Origin: Adiantum capillus-veneris
Taxonomy: Eukaryota > Streptophyta > Polypodiopsida > Polypodiales > Pteridaceae
Direction: 5' to 3'
Length of the DNA: 62,000 nt
Assembly: GCA_014529385.2 (NCBI GenBank)
Contig: CM043944.1
Coordinates: 53,356,768 to 53,418,767, forward strand
The position numbers and the translations under genes are program-made. This document shows, one piece after another, positions 36,938 through 47,466 of this stretch; position 1 is the first letter of the stretch, and every line of letters starts with the position of its first letter. Under the pieces are notes generated by a model that saw only the letters and a list, made by a program, of their open reading frames with translations, was not told the DNA's origin and searched no databases.

Positions 36938-37020
36938 GTTTGTTTTAACGGACTTAATACATATGCAATGTTTGAAAATGCAACTTTTCTATTAGCTTAT
37001 CTCCTTTTTGGTTGTTTTAG
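36938..37020 (+). other. Last intron of the transposase-like gene
   Basis: CTACATG|GTTTG...TTGTTTTAG|CACATT, 83 bp and phase 0. Splicing joins SKITHYM to HILYAHGAYF in frame. Confidence 0.6.
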
Positions 37021-37442
37021 CACATTCTCTATGCGCATGGTGCATACTTCATGGACCGCTATGGTTTGCTTGATATATGGAGTACACAAGGCATGGAGAA
37101 GTCCCACTATCGAGCAAAAGGAGTCTACTTCAAGAATACTCGGCATGGTGATGGTAGTTCACACTCCAACTACCTCCAAGAGATGTTTAACTGGTTTTTT
37201 AGGCACACCTTTGGGAGAACTCGTACTATTTTGAAAGCAAGAGAGTCGATGTGAGCAAATCAGTTACGCAACGCCTCCCGTACTACAGCATCCGAGAAGT
37301 GGAAACGCTCGCGAGCGTCCCGGGGCCATGAAGCTTGGCGTGCAACTAAGTATCTAAAAGGCAGCGTTTGGGCGTCGCGTCAGCCATCCGCATGATCCAG
37401 GTTTAGTTGTTAAATTCAATTGGTTTATTTGAGTTTCACTCA

Positions 37443-37492
37443 ATTGGCCGCATAGTGTGAAAGGGCCCAAATCTCAATAAAACCTATTTAAA
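37443..37492 (+). promoter_or_regulatory. Promoter of the H3-like gene (CCAAT and TATA boxes)
   Basis: Inverted CCAAT (ATTGG, 37443-37447) and TATTTAAA (37485-37492) lie about 90 and 45 bp upstream of the ATG. The sequence CTATTTAAAGGTTGAAGGCGC resembles the family B promoter module at 3175. Confidence 0.5.
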
Positions 37493-37536
37493 GGTTGAAG
37501 GCGCTCATTTTGTCATTTTTCCTACTAGGTGCTACC

Positions 37537-38413
37537 ATGGCAAGAACAAAACAAACGGCTAGGATTGCATATCCAGAGGGGCCGGATGGCCAACGTGGAT
37601 GGCCAATGACTCAAAGGTACAACAACAAAAGCTGGAACTTCACAAGCTCAAGGTGAAGTCCACACAGAAGAAGCTGGAGCTTCAAATCAGCATGGCTAGT
37701 CCTCTACAGCAGTAAAAGAGAGACGGAAGCATCGCCTTGTTGTCTATTCATCAGAATCCAACGATTCTGATGGCAATAGGGAGGATGAGAGCGACCAAGG
37801 CAAAGAAACAAACAGCCAAAAGCAACCGTCAGAAGGCTCCGACGAGACGCAAACGGATGAAGATGCCCCATCGGTTGGCATCCAAATACAAACTTATCAG
37901 GCTCACATGTCTGTTGGGGGTAAGAAACTTCCTAAAGGGAGTGGACCTACACCATCACATCCGGTCAATAGTGAAGAGCACGAATCAGATGGAGAGTGGG
38001 TGGAATCAGATTATGAGGTGTTTGAAGTGCCTGTGCAGAAAAAAAAGAGAAAGATCATTGTCTACAAGAAGAGGAAGCAAGCTGCCCCAACTCGTGTCAA
38101 AAATGCATCTCCACGTCGACCTCAGAAGGTACGAAAGCGCAGCCGTGCTTTTGCAGAGATTCGACACTATCAAAAGAGCACCGAGCTCTTGATTCGGAGG
38201 GCCCCTTTTGCAAGGCTATGCAAGGAGGTTTTGCAATTGTACAACACTCAGTTTCGGATGGGCGCCGTGGCCATAGAGGCAGTCCAAGAGGCAGCAGAGC
38301 AATATTTAACTAGCATATTTGAGGATTCTAACCTTTGTGCCATCCATGCAAAGCGTGTAACCATTATGCCCAAGGATATGCAGCTTGCTCGCCGTTTGCG
38401 CCATGAGGAGTAG
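37537..38413 (+). pseudogene. Histone H3-like protein with long linker and canonical-type H3 fold (disrupted)
   Basis: accATGG at 37537 starts MARTKQTAR, identical to the first nine residues of histone H3 including Lys4 and Arg8. The reading then diverges (IAYPEGPDGQRG). About 26 codons in, a one-base shift (37609-37625) and later a TAG (37697-37699) separate it from the frame ending at 38413. That frame has a Ser/Glu/Asp-rich linker, a basic patch ([14 protein letters not shown]) and an H3 fold: [15 protein letters not shown] (alphaN), [12 protein letters not shown] (alpha1), [13 protein letters not shown] (alpha2), [27 protein letters not shown]. By eye about 60% of ~88 core residues match H3. 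Loop 1 has canonical length, unlike CENH3. Short introns instead of the two breaks are possible. Confidence 0.8.
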
Positions 38414-38461
38414 CTTGTAATTAGGCATCAAACCTGTTTGTATTTACGGAACTCCAAGATT

Positions 38462-38575
38462 GGAAAGAATTTGAATACAAGCGTCTTTTGATTGCATACC
38501 CCACTCTGTGCATTGTATTGGGAAGAATTTGAATATAAGCGTCTTTTATTGTGTACCCCACTGCGCATTGTATTG
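38462..38575 (+). repeat. Two tandem ~57-bp units downstream of the H3-like gene
   Basis: Units 38462-38519 and 38520-38575 share 'gaatttgaata.aagcgtctttt' and 'taccccact..gcattgtatt'. They probably lie in the 3' transcribed region. Confidence 0.8.
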
Positions 38576-38771
38576 TTTTAATTCTGTACCATGCAATGTA
38601 GCAATGGTCCAAGTTTTGTCTACCTTCTATTGTATGTATGTAGCCATTAGCTTGTTATTGTGAAAAATTGCCTACGTTTAGCACCTTGGCTAAGTGGGGC
38701 ATGCACTTCCTGATGTATCCATGCAAAAGCATCTACAAAGTGTTGAAAATGGCTTGGAATGCCCCCAAACT

Positions 38772-38845
38772 GGCTGCCACAAGGGCGCGCATTTGGGGCT
38801 TCCAGAGGCCTACGGATGGACACAATGCGCGCCCTTGTGGCAGCC
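38772..38845. repeat. Central hairpin 1 (22-bp arms, 30-nt loop)
   Basis: Arms 38772-38793 and 38824-38845 are perfect inverted copies sharing the core TGCCACAAGGGCGCGCATT. The loop is 30 nt. It lies in the spacer between the convergent plus- and minus-strand genes. Confidence 0.85.
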
Positions 38846-39172
38846 TTTCCTAGTGCTTTCTAGACACTTTCCAGTGGTTTCCAGAAAATTTTGACAAGAA
38901 ATAAGTATGTTTTGTTCGCTTCAATGCTTCAATTAGCATAGATACTTCTGGCAATCATCCCCCCTTAGTCCATGTCAGTCCTATACTCCAAAAAGAACTA
39001 GATATTTCCACATAGTTTACTCTTGTGGTTTGTTAATACAACTTTAGGTATCTGAGGCAAGATGGGCTTAAGGTTACCTCGGTATCCATCTCCTTCTATT
39101 TTGCAACTGTGTATTAATGTCTTCTCACTCTGTTTTGTACCTGGGTATGCTCCTAGATGTGTCCAAATTCAT

Positions 39173-39242
39173 CTGCCACAAGGGCGCGCATTTGCACACT
39201 TCATCTGCTGATGGAAGGCCCCAATGCGCGCCCTTGTGGCAG
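39173..39242. repeat. Central hairpin 2 (20-bp arms, 30-nt loop)
   Basis: Arms 39173-39192 and 39223-39242 have the same core sequence as hairpin 1 and again a 30-nt loop, but the loop sequence is different. The two hairpins start 401 bp apart. Confidence 0.85.
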
Positions 39243-39476
39243 CATATTTTAGGGACTTCCAGGCCCTTTACTAGGCACATCCATAACTTTGGAAGCCTAG
39301 ATATAACAATGTATGCATTTTATAAATTTTAATGCCTGCCAAATCCTTTAGTAGTCATAGCAGAAATTATGGTGCTTCTCATACACAATGGAAGCCCAAC
39401 ATATAAGAAATTCAAAACCTTGCAAGAAAGAGAGTCATAGATAGCAAAAAGTAGTTTCATTAAAGAAATCAATGCT

Positions 39477-41038
39477 TTACATAATATCCGGCTTTTGCTT
39501 TAGGATCTTTCTAATTACAATTTTTTGGCGCTTGGCCTTTTGGGGTGGCTCCCTGTTAAGTAAAGTGGTTGTGATTTCTTGGGTGTCATTAACCCCTACA
39601 GCTTGGTTCATGCCGACATGGGCAATAAGGTGCCCGCCAAAGTTTACACCGAAAGTGGATATTGCAAAAGCTTTCTTTACAAGCACTACAAGGTTGGCCG
39701 TTTGGGCAAGTGTTGTTAAACACAACGCCTTGGAGAGTGAACGGAGAGAAAAAATGTTGTAGCGACCATTTGGAGAGTAGTCGGCATGGACAAACACCAC
39801 GACACTAGTGGGAAGTGTGCCGAGGTAGTGAGCAAGTGCCGCTTGAGGTCCGAACGGCATCCTCCTCCCCCCTGACCGTTGCGCCCAGGCATCAACCTCC
39901 AGAACATCCTGCAAAACATAGGTTTTCTGAGATAGGGCATAGAATTATGATATAACATTAACAAAATCATTTGTAACAATCAAATGTAAGTGAGCATCTA
40001 TACCTCTTGTCTACGATCCTCCTCATCGGCATCCGGGTGCAAGTAAAGATCCACGCTTGACTTCCCCTTTGGATCAAGCAAAATAGGTGTTGCAGCAGGT
40101 GGTGGTGAATCCACTCTTGCACGTTTAGCCAAACACATGGCTTGCACGGCCACAAAATCCTCCTCAGAGACCTTGGCCTGCTCTGTCGCTGCCACCTCAG
40201 CTTGTGCGATCGCCACTGTGTCCGCCAAAGTATTCCCCATGGGCAGTAGGAGATCATCATCATGGGAGGTGGTGGTATCAACCGCAAACTTGCCATGGGC
40301 ATCGAGGATAGCGAAACACTCATCCATGCGAAGCTCAAAGGATTTCTCCAGATCGTGCATAAACACAAACTCCTCCCCACCCACCACAATGGAGGAGAAG
40401 CGGGTAATCTCTACCTCAGGGATGGCATCCCGAGTGGTGGTTCCTTCTGGCGGTCCCGAGGATGAACCGACTAATGGAGAGGCCTCCAAGAGGCCTTGAA
40501 TCCCTACAGGGTAGGTCAAGGCAAGCGTCCTCTCCTCTGCGGATGAGTCAATGGCCGCGGGCTTGGGGTCCTTCACATCAGCCAATACCTTGCCGATCTG
40601 CAAGTGTGGTAGCAGTACGTCAGGGCCTGCTGGGCACTCGTGAAGGAGGAAGATCATTATGGCCTGAACAGAGAAAAAAGTGTTTCGGATCCTTCCCTTA
40701 CACATTGCTCGCACATCATCAGCTTCAAGCCGCACATATTGTCCGGCGGGTTGTGCTATGATGGCAAAGCGTGCAAGCCGCTGATGAAATGGCCTGTCCC
40801 CTTGGTAGATGTGGTGGAGAAGGCCTTCAGGGACCCATTGCCCTGGCCGGTTTGGTAACTCAACAATGAATCTCCCCATGCACGTGGAAATGTATGAAGT
40901 AATGTGCTCAAGAGATTGAGAGTGGAGGGTCAAAGTGGTTTCCAAATCGGGTTGGTTTGTGAAAAATGCTTTAAGCTTAGAGCGATTTGCATGCCCAACC
41001 TCAGTAAGGAATGCATCTAAAGCACTAGTAGCAGCCAT
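39477..41038 (-). CDS. Gene A: intact unknown protein, two exons (488 aa)
   Basis: ATG at 41038 (MAATSALDAFLTEVGHANRS). Exon 1 runs to 40004, intron 39909-40003 (GAG|GTATAG...TTTTGCAG|GAT, phase 0), exon 2 runs to 39477. There is no internal stop. I recognise no family. The N-terminal half is mixed helical and hydrophobic (FIVELPNRPGQWVPEGLLHH). The middle is acidic and Pro/Ser-rich. The C-terminal exon has a hydrophobic block (TSVVVFVHADYSPNGRYNIF, FGVNFGGHLIAHVGMNQAVG) and a basic tail (PPQKAKRQKIVIRKILKQK) that could be a nuclear signal or DNA contact. It is the only undisrupted gene of the element. Accessory function in transposition is inference. Confidence 0.65.
39909..40003 (-). other. 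Intron of gene A
   Basis: 95 bp, GT-AG on the minus strand, phase 0, with a TTTTGCAG acceptor. Removing it joins DRRQE to DVLEVDAWAQ. Confidence 0.7.
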
Positions 41039-41103
41039 GTATTCTCTTTGCGTGATTGGGTATGCTAGGTCTCTTTGCAATGCTGGGATGAAAATGGTGA
41101 AAT

Positions 41104-41130
41104 GAGGAGGTGGTCCTCCTTATATAGACA
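41104..41130 (-). promoter_or_regulatory. TATA box of gene A
   Basis: On the minus strand CTATATAAGG lies about 85 bp upstream of the gene A ATG and is followed by GGAGGACCACCTCC, a small inverted repeat. TATA followed by a pairable motif is also the layout of the family B modules. Confidence 0.5.
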
Positions 41131-41419
41131 TATTCCATCTCGAAAAAAATAAAAAATATGCATTTAAAAAATAAATTTACACCACCTGAAAACTCAAGTA
41201 CAAAATCAAGTACAACACCTTAAAACTTTTCAAAATCTTTAATAAAATATCCAATATATAAACGATTAAAGTTACAAGCCAATTCACTTAGACAAGATGA
41301 TTTCGTCTGTAGCCCAATCTTTGTAAACAAGCATAGTGGCCTCCATCCACCTTCCAATCTATACAACCAAAAAATGGGCAATCAAAATACAAAAACCCAC
41401 AAAAAATAAGAAAAGGTAG

Positions 41420-42609
41420 CTAAGCAAGCACGAAGCAGAACTCGCGTTGTTCCAGTTTGAAACTTGCATTACCGACATCCTCGAATCCCATTATGACAAA
41501 GTGTTCCCGAAGATTGGCAAGAGTCCAATGCGGATTCACTCCAACCACCTCCACCTTGTTATTGGGCATGCGGACACGAATTTCAAAGGATTGAACCTCT
41601 TCGGCTGTCAGCTGCAAGGGTATCCATTTGCCATGTTTGTGCATCCACCTCTCGTAGCTAAACTGTGCATACAAGGTTCACCTTGCTTTCAAATACCGAA
41701 GGCAAAGCTGTGTGAGGGACACATTGCACTTATAACGGTCACCATCATGCAAACCGTCAACGTAGCCCCAATTGACACCTAGAATGGTGTCCATTGCATC
41801 TATGTCAACTTCTTTGCAAACAAACATTGTTGGTGTTTCTACAATCGGCAGAGAGCGGAATGCATGCACAAACAAATGAATGGGACAATGCCAACTGAGA
41901 CCCACCGATCTGGTTGCCTTACCAAACTTTAGGGACCCTTGGAAATCTTGCAGCACCTTGCGCTTAAAAGAAAGCAAAGCCCAATGGTCTGGATTTGGCC
42001 ATTCTGCACTCTGCAATGAGGGTGTTTCCACAGCTTCTAACCTACCATAGCTTTGGCTTGACTTCGGCACCACGTACTTGTGGGAGTACATGAATATTCG
42101 CTGCTCGGTAAGTTTTTTTGATGAAACATTAGGAAACATAAGCTCCCCAATGTGAGCATGCAAAACCATGAACGTGCCTGAGAGGCACTCAAGCAGCTGC
42201 TCCTCAACTAAGCTGGATGGAAAAACATCTTTACAAATGCCCTTAGTTAAACATAATGATCACATAAACGTAAACATGACATATGCATGGGATAGCTAAA
42301 CCATGAAAACTTACAATGAGGTGCAAATTGAGTTGAAGCTCTCTTGAGGTGTATCTCAGCTGCACTGTAGACGTGTTGCACGATGGCCACCATTCCAGAC
42401 TTTGTTTCTTTGAATGCCAATAGCCGGCCCTTTCAATGACGTTCAAATATGCATCGACACCGTACACGATGAGGTCCAACACGTGACGGTTGCATGTAGA
42501 CCCATGCACCCTTCTTGAATACTTGTGGGATCCATACCCCCTCTGAGTCTTTTGTGTTGTGCAACACAATCTCCTCTATCTCTGGTTTGGGCCATCTATG
42601 CATGGACAT
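41420..42609 (-). pseudogene. Gene B: unknown protein, two exons, disrupted
   Basis: ATG at 42609 opens MSMHRWPKPEIEEIVLHNTK. A one-base frameshift near 42500 leads to the frame with GVDAYLNVIERAGYWHSKK. Intron 42242-42314 (ATT|GTAAGT...ACTAAG|GGC, phase 0) leads to exon 2, open to a TGA at 41678-41680. The same frame then continues with FSYERWMHKHGKWIPLQLTA and a short C-terminal stretch (FEIRVRMPNNKVEVVGVNPH) whose strand pattern is loosely ubiquitin-like. No family recognised. Without the breaks it would be roughly 370-400 residues. Confidence 0.5.
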
Positions 42610-42611
42610 GC

Positions 42612-43293
42612 TTGGGAAGTTGGGCTTAGGAAGGGATTTGAAAGAGTTGAGTACTGTGGAGAGAGAATGAGGAGCTGAGGGGAGGGTGAGGTGAGCTGCC
42701 TATGGTGGCTATGGTGGCTTTGACAGTGGAGATAGAGAAAGAGGGGAGGAGTGAGAGGTAGAGAGGATAGTGGAGCTGTGGGCTATGGAGTGTGGGACTG
42801 TAGAGGGTTGATGGAGGTGTGAGAGAAGGGGGAGCTATGGAGAGAGAGGAAGAGAGTGGTGGAAAGCTTTTGGCTATGGCTGCCTTAACTATAGAGAGAG
42901 AATGGGAGGAGGGAGAAGAGGGAGAGTGTGGGAGAGAAAAGTAATGAGGGAGAGAGAGAAAAGTGGATTTTGGGGGAAAAATTGACTTTTTAAAGTTAGT
43001 TTATGTTTTGGGGCAGTTTTGGAGGCAAATGGGTCAACTTTGGAACTTTTAAAAAAATTTCAAGTTTTAGGGTTTTTAAGCATGCGCGTTTTTTTTTTGG
43101 GGGTCCCTCCCTATTTTATGACACCTCTCTCCTCCTACTTACCCCCCCCCCCCCCAGCCTACCTCCCACCTCTCTCTAAGAACCAAGCATTGAAGAGGGA
43201 GACAATTATGCTGCACCCCTAGCATTCCTCCCTCTCTAGGTGGTATCCCAAGAGCCTTCTCATTGGTTCTGCCTTAAGCCTTCACTAATCAAA
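42612..43293. other. Right subterminal region, GA-rich leader of gene B and G/C runs
   Basis: 42650-42965 is strongly GA-rich on the plus strand, so it is a CT-rich 5' leader for gene B. This mirrors the CT-rich leader before the transposase-like gene on the left. 43140-43156 is a run of about 15 C, the inverted counterpart of G runs at 34030-34110. No gene seen. Confidence 0.5.
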
Positions 43294-43313
43294 AAGGCCC
43301 AAGGAGAGTCCAT
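43294..43313 (-). repeat. Right terminal inverted repeat
   Basis: Reverse complement reads atggactctccttgggcctt, one mismatch from 33908-33927. Confidence 0.55.
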
Positions 43314-43585
43314 ATTTTTCCTAATGCTCACTCTAGGTCTTTGGTTGCTTGGCATAAAAATGACATCAATTTGTTAAGGGAACTGCAAAATAGTACACTG
43401 GTTTTGGCTGCCATTTTCTGGTAGAGTTGTATCCACATCAGTATAGGATGTTGTTTGTCTTCTTTACCTGGTACTTACAGATCCTCTGTTACTTTGCTGG
43501 AGTATGACATCGAATACTATTTTTTTTTTAAAAAAATGGTGAGTATAAGGGCTGATTACCTGGTGGTAGTGCTGGTTATACGAAT
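43314..43585 (+). repeat. B-related background repeat, right of the 9.4-kb element
   Basis: 'gctcactctagg', 'tatgacatcgaa' and 'ggtgagtataagggctgattacctggtgg' match phrases at 33300-33430. It continues the sequence interrupted at 33907. Confidence 0.5.
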
Positions 43586-43589
43586 TGAG

Positions 43590-45079
43590 GAACTGAGGAC
43601 TACACATGGTGCTACTTGGTCGGAGTTCAAACAAGATCTCAAGGATGAATATTTTCTTGAGGATAAGTATCACGTTACACAGAAGAGGTTTTTGCAGTGA
43701 GTGAAACAACATAATAAGGGGCTATCTGCTCCTGAATTGTTAAGAAAATTTGAAAAGAGATTTACCCAATTATCTGTAACTGAATGGGCTGCTCTTAGTT
43801 TAGAGAAAGTAGAACTTTTTGTGCAGGCTGCAGATCCAAGTTGCAGAATAGCTTAGTGAATCTCCTCGAGGATCCCACAGGGGAGCTGGGGCTGCAATCA
43901 TATTAGAAAGAAGTGATTGAAGCAGTCAATATGGTGGTGAAACGACAAAAAAGAATGGATAAGTTGGTTGGGATGAGTGCAAATGTGGGAGAAAAGGAAG
44001 AAGAGGTTCTTGTGCCAATAAAGGAGAAGATTTTGAAGCTAGAGGAGTCATTCATGGATGAGCTTGTGAAGGGGATCCAAGAATTGAACATTAATTTGAA
44101 AGCTGCAAAGCTTGAAGAGAAAGGTTCAACTTCTTGATCAAGACAAAGCGGCCCACAAAGAGGAAGTGGGAGTCAATACTATATGTGGTGTGACAGTCCT
44201 GAGTCCTAACCATGTCAAGAATGAGTGCGAGGAGTTTGGTGAAGCCAAGCGTAAAGATGTGGTTTTTTGGAAGGATTATCTAATACACTTGTGAGAAATA
44301 GGGTTGCCTCTAAAGACCAAATATGGAAGAGGTGGTATGAAGAAAAGCATGGAAGAGATGTTGCAGGAACACCATGCGAGTGTAGCTGAAGCACTGAATT
44401 ATTTTGTGCAAATTGAGAACAAAGGGCATGTAAAACCAATCGAAGGTTCTAACAGGAATGGGGCCTTCTGGCCATATGATATGACAGCAGTGAAAAAAGG
44501 AAAATTTGGGTATCAACAATTGTATCAAGTGGCAAATTGTATTAGAAAGACTACTAGGTGGGAAGACCCTATAGATTCCATCTCAGTATATGCATACATA
44601 GCTAATTCTCAAAAAACAATGAGGCTTTTCTAGAAGAGAAGCAAAAGAGGGAAGATGATATGGCAGGAACTTCGAAGAGAACGACAAGATCAGAGGTACC
44701 AAAGGGAAAGGAGCTAGCTCAGGAGCGCCTCTCACCCCACTTGACATCTGAATGGATGAAGCCGAGAAAGAGAAAAAGGGGGGTAAAGCACGAGGCCCTT
44801 ATTATAAGCTGAGATGTGATATTGAACATGCTATTATTGTGAGGAAGGTACTTGAGGAATGCACTCTGAATAGTAGGGTGGAGTTCACCCTAGGTATTGA
44901 AAAGTGGGAATTCCATGACAGTATTATTGGTCTCATTAAAAGGAAACGTTAAATATTGTATGGGCTTGAAAACAACCCAACCAGGACACAGGGAGTGCAT
45001 AGAATTTATGAACAAATTGAAGCTATTATGGGTAGTGTTAATGAAGAAGAACTACCCGAGAATGAATGGGGAAGCATAG
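43590..45079 (+). pseudogene. gag: Ty3/gypsy gag-to-protease remnant, degenerate
   Basis: Successive plus-strand frames carry a retrotransposon capsid block (TWSEFKQDLKDEYFLEDKYH, then LSAPELLRKFEKRFTQLS), a Lys/Glu-rich stretch (43913-44137), a damaged zinc-knuckle region (ICGV...PNHVKNECEEFGEAKRKD, GLPLKTKYGRGGM) and a pre-protease block (YYKLRCDIEHAIIVRKVLEE, EFHDSIIGLIKRKR). At least five stops or frameshifts separate them. It is the only plus-strand LTR-element coding in the right third. RT and LTRs were not found. Confidence 0.6.
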
Positions 45080-45242
45080 TGGACAACAATGAGCTTCCAA
45101 GACGTTGACAAGAAATTTGCGGTCTTGTGAGGAAAGCACCAAGCTTTTGGCTATGAGAGTTTATGAGAGAACTCCAAAAACTATATGAAGGAGTTATACC
45201 ATGGATGCCATGAAGTCTAGGGTTTGGAAGGAAGAGAAATCA
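45080..45242. other. Spacer after the gag remnant
   Basis: No frame with recognisable features; probably more decayed retroelement sequence. Confidence 0.3.
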
Positions 45243-45418
45243 AAGAAGCCCCACTCTTTCTCTCTTGTACTCACACACAAAGAAAGAACACAAAAGAGAA
45301 CACAAAGAAAGAAGCCCCACTCTTTCTCTCTTGTACTCACACACACACAAAGAAAGAAGCCCCACTCTTTCTCTCTTGTACTCACACACACACAAAGAAA
45401 GAACACAAAAGAGAATAT
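45243..45418. repeat. Minisatellite: three copies of a ~45-bp unit
   Basis: The core gccccactctttctctcttg, followed by CA repeats and AAAGAAAG, starts at about 45248, 45314 and 45359. Confidence 0.85.
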
Positions 45419-45845
45419 CAAAACAACACAAAGATGAGAACATGAAGGCTATGGTCATACCATATCATAGATAATATAAAAGAGTTAATAGACGAGTTAA
45501 TGGCGTTCAATCTTTGCTGACCAAACAAGCAATGATTTATTGTTTGGAATTGTAGTTTTGTGCTTATCATAATATTTATGTTTTGTCTAGTGATTGGGAT
45601 TAATTGTGTGTACAAATCCTCTTGGTTCATAGCAAGCTAGCTACACTTACATCAAAAGAAAATTTATAGTCTATAAGGGGTAGTATGATGGGATCCGGTG
45701 AAAGAAGTATTTCATTGATCCTTTCTGGGCCAAAGAGAAACACTATACATTGTTGAAAGTGTATTTTACGGCTAATCTGTATGTTAATTCTAGTAGATTG
45801 CATAGAGTGAAACTGATAGAAATTCACATCATTTGGATTATTCAT
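45418..45845 (-). CDS. Two leader-encoded ~65-residue modules (LTR-element 5' leader)
   Basis: Minus-strand frames 45845-45627 (RINIQISRKIHFQQCIVFLF) and 45630-45418 (INIMISTKLQFQ...FILSMIWY) belong to a module also found at 49854-50096 and twice at 60400-60841. The first shares with those copies the pattern SRKIxFQQ-x2-VFxFG-x2-RI/V-x-EIL, then PLIDY and SFDV. Codon differences are largely synonymous, so it was coding. They lie next to the E2-type LTR, in the position of a 5' leader. Function unknown; alternating hydrophobic residues suggest beta strands. Confidence 0.5.
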
Positions 45846-45856
45846 CTAGGATAGCA

Positions 45857-46097
45857 TGTGAGAAATGTACATATGAGAGAAGTGAAGAGAAGAGAAGTTT
45901 CCCTCCGAAGCCCTATTCTTGCCCGTAGGCAATAAGGATACTTTGCGGGGAGATGTACCTGTATAGCAAGGAGAACCTAGAATTTGTAGAGAGAGTGAGT
46001 TTCTAAGAGTGAGAGGGATAGGTTTGGTTAGAGAGGGAGATGAAATTAAAAAAAGTTGCAAGATAGAACATGAAGCATTTCTTCCCACTATATACGT
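45857..46097 (-). mobile_element. E2-type LTR, main part (split by E1)
   Basis: Read on the minus strand, it continues from 51964-51951, across the E1 insertion, as TATATAGTGGGAAG... and ends TTTCTCACA at 45857. The next bases, TGCTATCCTAG, are a possible decayed TGGTATCAGAG primer site. Total LTR about 255 bp. Polypurine AGAGGGGGTGAA abuts the other end at 51965. Confidence 0.55.
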
Positions 46098-47402
<1,305 letters not shown>

Positions 47403-47466
47403 TAATTTGCCCATCCCCTAGCCTGCTAGAGCATTCATGCTCAGCAGCAACAACACTAATAGATGC

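Larger units (their letters stand above)
34522..37395 (+). pseudogene. DDE-transposase-like gene with introns, disrupted
   Basis: ATG at 34522 opens MPLDDVTNV. An in-frame TAA at 34639-34641 interrupts, then the same frame continues (VDLWIDRCLYP, then a coiled coil ending KKLEDTLSHM). Intron 1 is 35103-35169. The next exon (to about 35690) and the exon from 35805 are separated by a poorly defined intron. That exon has LDECVIVKG, GGDLKTIKCMLGCKQGANS-LPCPFC and HFCTLHAFMRIFDRIL. Intron 36938-37020 leads to HILYAHGAYFMDRYGLLDIW and STQGMEKSHYRAKGVYF. TGA at 37252-37254 interrupts; the frame stays open to 37393-37395. The DLK-G-PC-C block and QGMEKSH look like the second Asp and the Glu of DDE transposases. 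Superfamily unresolved. Confidence 0.55.
33908..43313. mobile_element. Candidate 9.4-kb four-gene DNA element with terminal inverted repeats
   Basis: The ends atggactctccatgggcctt (33908-33927) and its inverted copy with one mismatch (43294-43313) bound a block with no matches elsewhere in the window. A paralogous empty site appears at about 33279-33312 (gggccttctttctacatgg...cattcactctag), which resembles the left flank joined to the right flank. Inside are two plus-strand genes (transposase-like, H3-like) and two minus-strand genes (A, B), with twin hairpins in the middle. I could not find a target duplication, and three of the four genes are broken. Ends are therefore approximate. Confidence 0.55.

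Noticed and set aside
37537-38413. The H3-like protein as a centromeric H3 (CENH3)
   Set aside because: CENH3 proteins have a longer loop 1 and changes after the CAIHARRVT region. Here loop 1 has canonical length and KRVTIMPKD is typical of ordinary H3.
38772-39242. CRISPR array
   Set aside because: Only two inverted hairpins with unequal surroundings in eukaryotic DNA; no regular direct-repeat/spacer series and no cas genes.
43590-45079. Assigning the plus-strand gag remnant to E1-E3
   Set aside because: It is on the opposite strand and its gag type differs from the E1 and E3 gag proteins.
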